DNA of 64,000 bases, from positions 2,604,001 to 2,668,000 of the forward strand of contig NZ_CP117877.1 in assembly GCF_028736115.1 (NCBI RefSeq). The letters are read 5' to 3'. Shown piece after piece: positions 25,077 to 33,364 of the stretch; within the stretch, counting starts at the first letter, position 1, and the number at the start of each line of letters is the position of its first letter. The translations under genes were made by a program, and so were the position numbers. This DNA is from Mucilaginibacter sp. KACC 22063 (GTDB lineage Bacteria; Bacteroidota; Bacteroidia; Sphingobacteriales; Sphingobacteriaceae). The notes beneath the pieces were generated by a model, which searched no databases, was not told the DNA's origin, and worked only from the letters and a program-made list of their open reading frames with translations.

Positions 25077-26489
25077 TTATCCTAACAAAACAGCTTTTGT
25101 TGCATCAAGTATAGCAAATGATGCTGCTGAGTCTGGTGCTTCTGAATAAACGCGTAACACCGGTTCAGTACCTGATGGGCGGATCATTACCCAAGAGCCA
25201 TCTTCAAAGAAGAACTTAAAGCCATCAAGGTCTTCTTTCTTAACTATTTTGTAAGAACCAAATGATTCGTATTTGTCTGATTTGCTGTTAGCAATAATTT
25301 GTTGCTTTAATTCTTCAGTTACGTGTAAGTCGTAACGCTCAACAGCAAATTTGCCGGTGATATCATAGATCTCCTGGATCAAATCTGTTAAACTACGGCC
25401 TGTTTTAGCCATAAACTCCCAGATAATTAAACCGATCCAGATACCATCACGCTCAGGAATATGGCCTTCAACTGCAATGCCACCTGATTCTTCGCCACCC
25501 ACCATAAATGGTTTGCCGCTGTTAACAATCAGGTCGCAGATATATTTGAAACCGATTTTTGTAACGGTGTTATTCAGGTCGTAATGGTTACATAGCTTCT
25601 GTATTTTGCTGGTACAAGAGAAGGTTGAATAAACCTCGCCGCGCTGACCTTTTACTTTATACATATAATGGATAAGCAATAAAAGGATGTGGTGCGAGTC
25701 GACAAAGTTGCCATTCTCATCATATAAACCAATACGGTCGGCATCACCATCGGTAACTAAACCACAGGCAATTTCGCCTTCCGACATTTTGATCACGTCT
25801 TCAAACTGTTGCAGGTTACGCTGAATAGGCTCTGGCGCCTGCCCTTCAAAACCTGGGTTATGATCGCAATGTAAATGCGTAATATCCGGGAACAAACGCT
25901 GCATTACGTTTTGGCCTGCGCCAAACATCGCATCGTAAGCCCATGCTTTATGATGGTTACGGATGGCTTCCAGGTCAAAATTAGCTTCTACGTGGGCAAT
26001 GTACATTTCCTCAAGGTCAGTATATTCAACCAGACCGTCGTTTTTATAATCCTCAATCGATTTAAGGTCAAGCGAAAGCGTATCAGGAATAACAGCTTCT
26101 ACTTTCTCGATATCTTCAGGAGTAGCGGGGCCACCATAGCTTGCTTTAATTTTGTAACCGTTGTACGATGGCGGATTGTGGCTGGCTGTGATAATAATGC
26201 CCGCTGATGTTTTTAAACGAACAGCACCCAAAGAAATCATTGGCGTTGATACAAACGTATTTGACGCGCGAAAAACCTTAACACCTTGTGAAGCAAGCAC
26301 CCGTGTGGTAGCATCTGCAAATAATGGACCTGCAAAACGTGGGTCACAGCCCACAACTGCTGAAGGGTTATCAAAGTTTTCTTTTAACCAAAGTGCAGTA
26401 GCATAAGCTACACGTTTTACATTCTCAACCGTAAAATCATCGGCTATAATGGCTCTCCAGCCATCTGTTCCAAATTTTATTTTGACCAT
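25077..26489 (-). CDS. Phosphoglucomutase/phosphomannomutase family protein
   Basis: This 470-residue alpha-D-phosphohexomutase has all four active-site loops in order: phosphoserine TASHNPP, metal-binding DGDADRIG, sugar-binding GGEESGG and phosphate-binding RPSGTEP. It interconverts hexose 1- and 6-phosphates for glycan and nucleotide-sugar supply. The N-terminal VKIKFGTDGWRAIIADDF is typical of the Bacteroidetes/archaeal-like branch. The sugar specificity cannot be read from the motifs. It is a single gene with its own terminator. Confidence 0.94.
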   Translation of the reverse strand: MVKIKFGTDGWRAIIADDFTVENVKRVAYATALWLKENFDNPSAVVGCDPRFAGPLFADATTRVLASQGVKVFRASNTFVSTPMISLGAVRLKTSAGIIITASHNPPSYNGYKIKASYGGPATPEDIEKVEAVIPDTLSLDLKSIEDYKNDGLVEYTDLEEMYIAHVEANFDLEAIRNHHKAWAYDAMFGAGQNVMQRLFPDITHLHCDHNPGFEGQAPEPIQRNLQQFEDVIKMSEGEIACGLVTDGDADRIGLYDENGNFVDSHHILLLLIHYMYKVKGQRGEVYSTFSCTSKIQKLCNHYDLNNTVTKIGFKYICDLIVNSGKPFMVGGEESGGIAVEGHIPERDGIWIGLIIWEFMAKTGRSLTDLIQEIYDITGKFAVERYDLHVTEELKQQIIANSKSDKYESFGSYKIVKKEDLDGFKFFFEDGSWVMIRPSGTEPVLRVYSEAPDSAASFAILDATKAVLLG

Positions 26490-26579
26490 TATTATAGATA
26501 TATAGTGTTTAAAATCCTATTTTTAGTGCCTTAATCAACGGTTTAGGTGTTTTTGACATTTAAAAATAAGCCAGTGCCG

Positions 26580-26606
26580 TTGGTAGTACAAGGATATAAA
26601 TATTTG
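26580..26606 (+). promoter_or_regulatory. Candidate promoter of the aspartate kinase gene
   Basis: TTG (26580-26582) is followed after 16 bases by AATATTTG, one base off TAnnTTTG, 20 bases before the ATG at 26626. It is a modest match in a 136-base divergent gap. Confidence 0.3.
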
Positions 26607-26625
26607 TCATAAACAGAAACTAAAA

Positions 26626-27936
26626 ATGAAAGTTTTAAAATTTGGCGGCACATCCGTTGGTAGCCCCGAACGGATGAAAAAACTGCTGAATATTATTGAT
26701 GCCAACCAGCGCCAGATCGTCGTGTTATCAGCTGTATCAGGCACAACAAATAGCCTTGTCGAAATTGGACAGGCATATCTTTACAGCGACAAATCTAAGT
26801 CGGCTGATTTGATTGCTGCTTTGAAAGACAAATATGAACTGTTTATCAAGGAGCTTTACAGCAATAACACCTATTATAAACAGGCTAAAGAAGTAATTGA
26901 TTATCACTTCGGCTTACTTAATCAGCTTTCAAATGATCTGTTTACGCCGATAGAAGATAAGATCATTCTTGCACAAGGTGAGTTATTATCGACCACTTTA
27001 TATCATATCTATTTAAAAGAGATCGGCGTATCGTCGGTATTACTACCGGCACTCGATTTTATGAAGGTTGATGAAGATCATGAACCTATGGTTGACTATA
27101 TTACCGAAAATTTAACGCCACTGCTTATAAAGCATCCTGATACTAAACTATTCATCACGCAGGGTTACATTTGCCGTAATGCATTTGGTGAAATTGACAA
27201 CCTGCGTCGTGGTGGAAGCGATTACACAGCATCTTTAATCGGCGCAGCTATACGCAGCGAAGAAGTGCAGATCTGGACCGATATTGACGGTATGCACAAT
27301 AATGATCCGCGCGTGGTAAAAGGTACAAAGCCAATTAGCCGTCTGTCATTTGATGAGGCTGCCGAGCTGGCTTATTTCGGTGCTAAAATCCTGCACCCGC
27401 AAAGTGTGTTCCCCGCCAGGAAATATAAAATCCCAGTACGTTTGCTTAATACAATGGATCCCCAGGCCGAAGGGACATTGATCACTACGGAAAGTGAAAA
27501 GGACCAGATCAAATCGATTGCTGCAAAAGATGATATTACGGCCATTAAAATACAATCGAGCCGTATGCTGCTGGCTTATGGTTTCTTGCGCCGTGTGTTC
27601 GAGGTTTTTGAGCGCTACAAAACATCTATTGATATGATCACAACTTCAGAAGTGGCTGTATCAGTAACTGTTGACGATACCAGCAAGCTGGGTGACATTA
27701 CCAAAGAATTACAAGGCTTTGGTACAGTGGAAGTAGATGTTAACCATACCATTATTTGTGTGGTGGGCGATTTTGCTGCCGACAAGCATGGCTATGCGGC
27801 ACGTGTACTGGAAGCCGTAAAGCACATCCCGGTACGTATGATCTCTTACGGTGGCAGCGACCATAACCTATCTTTATTAGTTAAAACAGAAGATAAGGTA
27901 GAAACGCTGAGAAGCTTACACAGCCGTTTATTTTAA
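26626..27936 (+). CDS. lysC: Aspartate kinase
   Basis: This 436-residue monofunctional aspartokinase catalyses the first step of the lysine/threonine/methionine branch. The kinase domain begins KFGGTSVGSPERM (ATP/aspartate site) and contains GRGGSDYTA-like RRGGSDYTASLIGA. Two ACT domains (about 300-436) should bind the feedback inhibitor. lysA lies 178 bases downstream, so the two lysine genes are co-located and may be co-regulated. A tiny gene lies between them on the opposite strand, its stop codon touching the stop of this gene. Confidence 0.95.
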   Translation: MKVLKFGGTSVGSPERMKKLLNIIDANQRQIVVLSAVSGTTNSLVEIGQAYLYSDKSKSADLIAALKDKYELFIKELYSNNTYYKQAKEVIDYHFGLLNQLSNDLFTPIEDKIILAQGELLSTTLYHIYLKEIGVSSVLLPALDFMKVDEDHEPMVDYITENLTPLLIKHPDTKLFITQGYICRNAFGEIDNLRRGGSDYTASLIGAAIRSEEVQIWTDIDGMHNNDPRVVKGTKPISRLSFDEAAELAYFGAKILHPQSVFPARKYKIPVRLLNTMDPQAEGTLITTESEKDQIKSIAAKDDITAIKIQSSRMLLAYGFLRRVFEVFERYKTSIDMITTSEVAVSVTVDDTSKLGDITKELQGFGTVEVDVNHTIICVVGDFAADKHGYAARVLEAVKHIPVRMISYGGSDHNLSLLVKTEDKVETLRSLHSRLF

Positions 27937-28104
27937 TTATAACGTAAGCAAAATGCAACCCACAGCCGAAAGGATAATTACAATGGCAGTGGTGGTAACA
28001 AAAGATTTTTTAGTGATCTGGTTTTTACGGTACTTTTTCCAACTAAGGTAAGTACCGGCAATTATCGACACAAGAATAGGAAGTATAGCACCAACATTTT
28101 TCAT
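27937..28104 (-). CDS. Tiny two-helix membrane protein between lysC and lysA
   Basis: From the Met at 28104 (better than 28131, which would run into lysA) this is a 55-residue protein. One transmembrane helix (AILPILVSIIAGTYL) is followed by a strongly basic loop (KKYRKNQITKKS) and a second helix (TAIVIILSAVGCILL). It lies antisense to any lysC-lysA transcript, stop-to-stop with lysC and only 10 bases from the lysA start. The hairpin topology is plausible for a real small protein, but there is no recognised family and no promoter I can name. Confidence 0.5.
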   Translation of the reverse strand: MKNVGAILPILVSIIAGTYLSWKKYRKNQITKKSFVTTTAIVIILSAVGCILLTL

Positions 28105-28114
28105 AGATTTTATA

Positions 28115-29281
28115 ATGTTTAGCGCAGGCAATTTAAATAAATTTCAACAAACCGAAACACCGTTTTATTATTACAACCTTGACTTACTGAAAGATACACT
28201 TCAGGCTTGTAAAGATGCTTCACAAAAATATGGCTACCATGTCCACTATGCCATGAAAGCCAATTTTAATCCGAAGGTTTTGCAAACCATACAATCTTAC
28301 GGCTTTGGCGCCGATTGTGTGAGTGGTAACGAAGTAAAGGCTGCCATTGAGTACGGTTTCGGAAAAGATAGGGTAGTGTTTGCCGGTGTTGGTAAATCAG
28401 ATAAGGAAATTAATACAGCACTTGATCTTGATATCTTTTGCTTCAACGTAGAATCGGTGCAGGAGCTGTTGGTAATAAACGACCTGGCAGGGGCGAAGGG
28501 TAAAACTGCACGCGTTGCTATCCGTATTAACCCTAATGTTGATGCACACACGCACCATTACATTACTACTGGACTGGAAGAAAACAAGTTTGGTGTAAAT
28601 GTATGGCAACTGCCTGATGTAGCCGATACGTTGCGTAATTGTAATAACCTGGAGTTAACGGGTATACACTTTCACATAGGTTCGCAAATTACAGATATGG
28701 AAGCCTTCCGCAGTTTGTGCGTACGTGTTAATGAATTGCATGAGTGGTTTGTGCAACGTGGGTTCAACATCAAAGTATTAAACGTTGGTGGTGGTTTAGG
28801 CGTAAATTATTATTCGCCCGACCATGATAACATTGCTGATTTTGAAAGCTACTTTAAAGTGTTTAATGATTTTCTGGAAGTAAAACCAGGACAAGAGGTA
28901 CACTTTGAACTCGGACGTGCGCTTGTAGCGCAGTGCGCTTCTTTGATTGCACGGGTTTTATATGTTAAAAATGGCTTGAAGAAAAACTTCCTGGTATTGG
29001 ATGCAGGTATGACCGAACTGATCCGCCCGATGCTTTATCAGGCCTACCACCAGATAGAGAATATCTCCCAGTCATCAGACAACAGACAACAGACAATAGA
29101 TATTAAATATGATGTGGTGGGCCCTATATGCGAGAGCACAGACTGTTTCCGAAAAGATGTAGACCTGCCGGAATCATTCAGGGGTGATTTAATTGCAGTG
29201 CGTACAGCCGGTGCTTACGGCGAGGTAATGGCATCGCACTATAACCTGCGAGATCAGGTACAAAGTATTTACAGTGAATAA
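28115..29281 (+). CDS. lysA: Diaminopimelate decarboxylase
   Basis: This 388-residue PLP enzyme performs the last step of lysine synthesis. The PLP lysine lies in HYAMKANFNP. HFHIGSQI, GGGLGVNY and ELGRALVAQ are barrel and phosphate-loop motifs, and ESTDCF holds the catalytic cysteine of the partner subunit. The C-terminal part carries an unusual short polar insert (SDNRQQT, from three CAGACAA repeats at 29076-29096) in a loop before the ESTDC motif. The frame is intact, so the enzyme is probably active. Confidence 0.95.
   Translation: MFSAGNLNKFQQTETPFYYYNLDLLKDTLQACKDASQKYGYHVHYAMKANFNPKVLQTIQSYGFGADCVSGNEVKAAIEYGFGKDRVVFAGVGKSDKEINTALDLDIFCFNVESVQELLVINDLAGAKGKTARVAIRINPNVDAHTHHYITTGLEENKFGVNVWQLPDVADTLRNCNNLELTGIHFHIGSQITDMEAFRSLCVRVNELHEWFVQRGFNIKVLNVGGGLGVNYYSPDHDNIADFESYFKVFNDFLEVKPGQEVHFELGRALVAQCASLIARVLYVKNGLKKNFLVLDAGMTELIRPMLYQAYHQIENISQSSDNRQQTIDIKYDVVGPICESTDCFRKDVDLPESFRGDLIAVRTAGAYGEVMASHYNLRDQVQSIYSE
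29076..29096 (+). repeat. Three tandem CAGACAA heptamers inside lysA
   Basis: Three exact 7-base copies run head to tail. Because 7 is not a multiple of 3, loss or gain of one copy would shift the lysA frame. The translation at this point is SDNRQQT. Confidence 0.9.
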
Positions 29282-29290
29282 TACGGTAGT

Positions 29291-29737
29291 ATGAAAAAAA
29301 TATTAACTATTGTTTTTTGCCTTTTACTAGTAGCCTGCGGAAAGCAGAAAGGTGACAGTGCTTTACAAACTTTTGTAAATACAAAATTGGTAAAGCAAAA
29401 AGGCACGCTACGTTTAAGTGATTTTAAAGAAGTAAAGTGGGACAAATTGTACGTGCTTGGGCCGTACACCAACGAAAAGATGTACGATGCTCGGCTGGCT
29501 ACTAATAAAAAAGCAATTATTGATAGCGGTGTATTAACAGATGATGGCGTTTGTTACCTGATGTTTTTTGATGGCAATAACTTAGTCACCAGCGCTGTTT
29601 TTGAGAGGCGTTTTGTAGACTTTTCGTATCTCACCCGCTTTTCACACAACATGAAAATCGAACCTTATGATAAGGACAAAGCTATATTTCCATTCGAAAA
29701 GCGTAACAAGTTGCAATATGTCATATTTCAACTATAA
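29291..29737 (+). CDS. Hypothetical lipoprotein downstream of lysA
   Basis: This 148-residue protein begins with a lipoprotein signal (KILTIVFCLLLVACGK). The mature part is a small alpha/beta-looking domain (KWDKLYVLGPYTNEKMYDARL, DGVCYLMFFDGNNLV). I recognise no family. It starts 9 bases after lysA and so is likely co-transcribed, although no link to lysine synthesis is evident. A strong bidirectional hairpin ends the transcript. Confidence 0.8.
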   Translation: MKKILTIVFCLLLVACGKQKGDSALQTFVNTKLVKQKGTLRLSDFKEVKWDKLYVLGPYTNEKMYDARLATNKKAIIDSGVLTDDGVCYLMFFDGNNLVTSAVFERRFVDFSYLTRFSHNMKIEPYDKDKAIFPFEKRNKLQYVIFQL

Positions 29738-29772
29738 AAGAAATGCCCTTCAAAATTGAAGGGCATTTCTTT
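29737..29772. terminator. Bidirectional terminator
   Basis: AAAGAAATGCCCTTCAA (29737-29753) is complementary to 29756-29772. It has A- and T-rich flanks and lies between the convergent lipoprotein and SRPBCC genes. Confidence 0.9.
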
Positions 29773-29796
29773 TTATCAGGGATTTGCGTTCTACAC

Positions 29797-30522
29797 TTAA
29801 TTGTGATTTACAATTGATGGTGTTACATCTTCAATATCCATGTACTGTTTAAAGTTCCGCACATCTTCGTCAACCATATTTTTAAAGATGGGGTTTAAGA
29901 TATGTGCTATACCAGTACCCACGCCACCGGCAGGCGGTTCGTAGCTAACCACCACGTCAACCAAAGTACTGCCTGGTTCTATGCCATCTTTGAAACGTAC
30001 TTTACCTGCATTGTCAATAATTGATCCCGGCAGTGAACTCCAGCCGATCATCTCGTTTGGTTCATCCTTTACAATCTCAGCATCCCAGCTTACGCTGGCA
30101 ACGTTGGTAGGCAGCTTTAACACCCAATGCGAACGTTTTTCGTCCAGCACTTCAACGCTTTCCAGGTGTTTCATAAACAATGGAAGGTTGTCCAGCTTAC
30201 GCCAAAAATTGTAGACCTCTTCGCGTGGCTTGTTTACCGTAAATGATGAGCGAATATTTACGTTGATTGGCTCGGTGGTAGTTTTACCCAGCTTGGTGTA
30301 TAATTCGCAATGGCCGGTGATGCCTCTGTTAAGCAGATAGCCGCCGGCACCTAACTTTAATATGCTGGTAAATGGGCTATTGAAAATGTGTGTTAGTCCA
30401 GAGAACGCTAATTTTACGCCTGCCGCTATAGATACATAACGCTCTGGCCAGTTCAAATTTATCTGTTCTTGTGTCTCAGCGCCATGATACATGGTGGTTC
30501 GCTGTAAAGCCAAATTTGTCAT
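29797..30522 (-). CDS. SRPBCC (cyclase/dehydrase-type) protein with membrane-like N-terminus
   Basis: This 241-residue protein has an N-terminal segment with two short hydrophobic stretches (YVSIAAGVKLAFSGL, SILKLGAGGYLLNRGI) like DUF2892 proteins. A polyketide-cyclase/START-like domain follows (about 95-235) with VNKPREEVYNFWRKLDNLPLFM and WDAEIVKDEPNEMIGW. Such proteins are common general-stress or envelope proteins in soil bacteria; a hydrophobic ligand is likely but unknown. It is a single gene. Confidence 0.85.
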   Translation of the reverse strand: MTNLALQRTTMYHGAETQEQINLNWPERYVSIAAGVKLAFSGLTHIFNSPFTSILKLGAGGYLLNRGITGHCELYTKLGKTTTEPINVNIRSSFTVNKPREEVYNFWRKLDNLPLFMKHLESVEVLDEKRSHWVLKLPTNVASVSWDAEIVKDEPNEMIGWSSLPGSIIDNAGKVRFKDGIEPGSTLVDVVVSYEPPAGGVGTGIAHILNPIFKNMVDEDVRNFKQYMDIEDVTPSIVNHN

Positions 30523-30640
30523 ATTGTTGTTTTATAGGTATTTGTTAAGATAAAACAGCAAAAATTGGCCCGTGTTTTCGTTAAGTGAAAATTACTTAAC
30601 TTCTTTACCGATAAATACTTGAATCGTACACTAAATTCAA

Positions 30641-31903
30641 TCAATAGCTAAATTTAAACTTCGACAATACTGGCTTGTATTTCTTAGGCCGTTTTAGTTC
30701 TTCCTGGTAAATTACTTCTGCAAGGTGTTTTAAGAACGGGAGGCATACTGTTTTGTATTCGTACTTGTTATCGTTGTAAATGCCGTCCTCGTTTGATTGT
30801 ATAACTGTAGTCAGCATAAATTCTACATGGTTTTTAAAATCGACGATATAAGCGTTATCAATATTATAACCGTATGAATCACCTACCTTATTAAAGATCC
30901 TGATATCAGGATTGATTACAGCAAGGCTATCACTTCCATAAAACAGGAACTTACAGTAAGCAGGGTAATATTCTGGCTGAGGGTAATCAGGATGCCTGCT
31001 TTCTGTAGGATACATGCTCATGTATTTATAAATAATCTTGTAATCGTCTTCGGTTAAATCAAAGCGTTGATCTATAGGAAAAGCTTCTGGAAATAGCAGC
31101 ATACGTAAAACCTTTTGCTGATCTGTAAGCGGATAAACGTTCAACTGCGAAAAATCAAACGGCTGCATCACCAACTGATTATTACGATCTATGTAGCCTT
31201 TACCCTGCAGCATATTCTCGAGCTGCATAGGATAGTCGCGGTCGTCATACTGTGCAGGCATTTTATAAACCAGCTTACCATGCTCATAAAATTTAATGGG
31301 GTTAGTATGTTTTGCATTCTCGCAGCCATCGCCAATAGCCAGCCGGCCGACTATGCGCGTACCATCCAAATGATACTTCTTCAACTTTTCATTGATCTCC
31401 TTCCGCCCAACAAATTCATAAAGGCGGTTATAAGCATCGTTGTCGCTAACTAAAAGTATCTTTTTAATATAATTTATCATGCTTGGCTTACCTGTAGCCG
31501 AACTGGTATCTGCATCTACTTTGGTTTGCCCGGCCCAAGCGCTGTCAGTAAGCATTTCAGCATTTTTAAGGCCTTTTGTATGTAAGCGGTTAGCTTTTTC
31601 TAAAGCAAAAATCAAGGTCGGCAGCTTAACAGTGCTTGCCGGGTAAAAGTAATGTTGCGGATTAAGCCTGTAAGTATATGTTTTAAAATGAGGAGAGTTA
31701 TTTTTGTAGCGGTTTATCTGGGTGTAGATGATCTGCACCTCGTTATGCTGTGGGTGCATTAAAATACCGTTAAAATATTCCGGGTGTGCTTCCAGCAATT
31801 GCTTTAGCAAAACGGTATCAGCCTGTTGAGCAAATACTGCAGATGATGCGAAAATAAGTGCTGCTAATAAAAATTTTCTGAGCATAAAAATCAAAAAAGG
31901 CAA
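30641..31903 (-). CDS. Secreted serine hydrolase of the class A beta-lactamase fold
   Basis: This 420-residue protein has a signal peptide (LLAALIFASSAVFAQ; the Met at residue 7 may be the true start). Penicillin-recognising motifs are present: S90-T-V-K93, S153-D-N155, and KVGDSYG in the KTG position. It looks like a transpeptidase/beta-lactamase-related hydrolase. The long, divergent sequence argues for a cell-wall or ester hydrolase rather than a true resistance enzyme, and the usual class A glutamate motif is not obvious. It faces away from the nrdB riboswitch region. Confidence 0.85.
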   Translation of the reverse strand: MPFLIFMLRKFLLAALIFASSAVFAQQADTVLLKQLLEAHPEYFNGILMHPQHNEVQIIYTQINRYKNNSPHFKTYTYRLNPQHYFYPASTVKLPTLIFALEKANRLHTKGLKNAEMLTDSAWAGQTKVDADTSSATGKPSMINYIKKILLVSDNDAYNRLYEFVGRKEINEKLKKYHLDGTRIVGRLAIGDGCENAKHTNPIKFYEHGKLVYKMPAQYDDRDYPMQLENMLQGKGYIDRNNQLVMQPFDFSQLNVYPLTDQQKVLRMLLFPEAFPIDQRFDLTEDDYKIIYKYMSMYPTESRHPDYPQPEYYPAYCKFLFYGSDSLAVINPDIRIFNKVGDSYGYNIDNAYIVDFKNHVEFMLTTVIQSNEDGIYNDNKYEYKTVCLPFLKHLAEVIYQEELKRPKKYKPVLSKFKFSY

Positions 31904-32017
31904 TGTTAATAATTAGCCTGTGTAATCAGTTCATTTCAAACTTATTAAATTGTTTTTGATGTTAGCAAATTGTTATTTGTTAAAAACTTCCACATCAGAT
32001 TTAGACACTTTAATGGT

Positions 32018-32025
32018 AGCTTTGA
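32018..32025 (+). promoter_or_regulatory. Candidate -7 box ahead of the nrdB riboswitch
   Basis: TAGCTTTG fits TAnnTTTG exactly and would start transcription near 32032, just before the riboswitch. No TTG is seen at the -33 spacing. Confidence 0.4.
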
Positions 32026-32044
32026 ACTAAGTTCTAAACAACAA

Positions 32045-32175
32045 TAATTTCGGTTTGCAGTAAGCTTGAAAAGCTAATGTGATCAAAAGGGAACCGTGCG
32101 AAAATCACGGGCTGACGTGCAACTGTGAAATGGCCTCAGGGCTATACAGCCAGACACCTGCCGGACTTATTAATT
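32045..32175 (+). ncRNA. Cobalamin (B12) riboswitch upstream of nrdB-nrdA
   Basis: The conserved landmarks appear in order: AAAAGGGAA at about 32085-32093, a GTG...AATCACGGGCTG arm, GTGCAACTGTGA, and the B12 box AGCCAGACACCTGCC at 32148-32162. A hairpin with one mismatch follows (32174-32183 with 32198-32207) and may act as the expression platform, about 90 bases before the nrdB start. Binding of adenosylcobalamin is expected to shut down expression of the class I reductase. It fills most of the 395-base gap 31904-32298; the rest of the gap is AT-rich leader. Confidence 0.88.
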
Positions 32176-32298
32176 GTCAAAACTTTCACGAAATAAGGTT
32201 TTGTCAAGAGCCTCATAGCCGCCTCACTTACAAAGGTAATGGCGTTTCTGTCTCTTGTCAATTCCTGCAGCTTTATTAAGAAGATTAAGTTTATTGTT

Positions 32299-33270
32299 AT
32301 GCCACAGGAAGAAGTATTGCTACAGGAAAACAAAGATCGGTTTGTGATCCTGCCCATTAATTATCCCAAAGTTTGGGAGATGTACAAAAAACATGAAGCC
32401 AGTTTCTGGACTGCCGAAGAAATAGATTTGGGCGGCGACCAAAAAGACTGGAATAATCTTAACGATGGTGAACGCCATTTCATTTCGCACATCCTGGCGT
32501 TTTTTGCTGCCAGTGACGGTATTGTTAACGAGAACCTTGCCGTTAACTTTATGAGCGAAGTGCAATTACCGGAAGCACGTTGTTTTTATGGTTTCCAGAT
32601 CATGATGGAAAACATCCATTCAGAAACTTATGCTTTGCTAATTGATACATACATTAAAGACAGCGCAGAAAAAGACCGTTTGTTTCATGCAATTGATACT
32701 GTGCCATGTGTTAAAAAGAAAGCGGAGTGGGCCTTACGCTGGATTGAAAACGGCTCGTTTGCCGAGCGCCTTGTGGCTTTTGCTGCGGTTGAAGGTATCT
32801 TCTTTTCTGGTAGCTTCTGTTCCATCTTCTGGCTTAAAAAACGTGGCTTAATGCCGGGCTTAACCTTTAGCAATGAGCTCATTAGCCGTGATGAAGGTTT
32901 GCACTGCGAATTTGCCTGCCTGCTTTACAGCATGCTTAACAATAAACTTCCGCAAGAACAGGTACATGAGATCATTCGCGATGCTGTGGCCATTGAGAAA
33001 GAGTTTATTACCGATGCGCTTCCTGTAGACCTGATCGGTATGAATTCGCGCCTGATGCAGCAATATATCGAGTTTGTGGCCGACCGATGGCTGGATGAAT
33101 TAGGTTATACCAAAATCTACAACGCTACCAATCCATTCGATTTTATGGAGATGATATCGTTGCAGGGCAAAACCAACTTCTTTGAAAAACGCGTAGGAGA
33201 CTACCAAAAAGCAGGCGTATTATCTGCAAATAAAGAAACACAGGCGTTTTCGCTTGACGAGGATTTTTAA
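32299..33270 (+). CDS. nrdB: Class I ribonucleotide reductase, beta (small) subunit
   Basis: This 323-residue R2 protein generates the radical for reduction of ribonucleotides. It resembles the eukaryotic-type R2: [20 protein letters not shown] and H107-S-E-T-Y111, where Y111 matches the radical tyrosine and H107 and nearby Glu/His are iron ligands. The C-terminal FSLDEDF is the peptide that docks into the alpha subunit. The frame can extend to 32239, but ATG at 32299 gives the family N-terminus. It is controlled by the cobalamin riboswitch just upstream and is followed by nrdA. Confidence 0.95.
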   Translation: MPQEEVLLQENKDRFVILPINYPKVWEMYKKHEASFWTAEEIDLGGDQKDWNNLNDGERHFISHILAFFAASDGIVNENLAVNFMSEVQLPEARCFYGFQIMMENIHSETYALLIDTYIKDSAEKDRLFHAIDTVPCVKKKAEWALRWIENGSFAERLVAFAAVEGIFFSGSFCSIFWLKKRGLMPGLTFSNELISRDEGLHCEFACLLYSMLNNKLPQEQVHEIIRDAVAIEKEFITDALPVDLIGMNSRLMQQYIEFVADRWLDELGYTKIYNATNPFDFMEMISLQGKTNFFEKRVGDYQKAGVLSANKETQAFSLDEDF

Positions 33271-33281
33271 ACCTCACCCAA

Positions 33282-33351
33282 CCCTCTCCTATAGAAGAGG
33301 GATATTATTAATGACTATCAAAAAAATCAAAATAGCTCCCCTTTAGGGGAG
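33282..33351. repeat. Hairpin repeats in the nrdB-nrdA spacer
   Basis: The 94-base spacer holds two small hairpins: CCCTCT/AGAGGG (33282-33301) and CTCCCC/GGGGAG (33336-33351, loop TTTA). They resemble a common Bacteroidetes intergenic repeat with C-rich and G-rich arms. The end of the second arm leaves AAGGAGGGG just before the nrdA ATG, which can pass for a ribosome binding site, unusual in this phylum. Confidence 0.55.
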
Positions 33352-33364
33352 TAAGGAGGGGTAA

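Noticed and set aside
29076..29096. Tandem heptamers in lysA as a possible CRISPR or replication iteron
   Set aside because: Only three units without spacers, inside an intact coding frame.
30641..31903. Antibiotic-resistance beta-lactamase
   Set aside because: Ser-Lys, SDN and KxG motifs exist, but the length, divergent sequence and missing class A glutamate motif argue for a cell-wall or ester hydrolase.
32045..32052. TAATTTCG with TTG 19 bases upstream, a second promoter candidate for nrdB
   Set aside because: A start from here would cut off the 5' strand of the riboswitch (CGGT at 32051), so TAGCTTTG at 32018 is the better choice.
32079..32279. 66-residue frame over the nrdB leader
   Set aside because: The bases are explained by the cobalamin riboswitch and its downstream hairpin; the translation shows no protein-like pattern.
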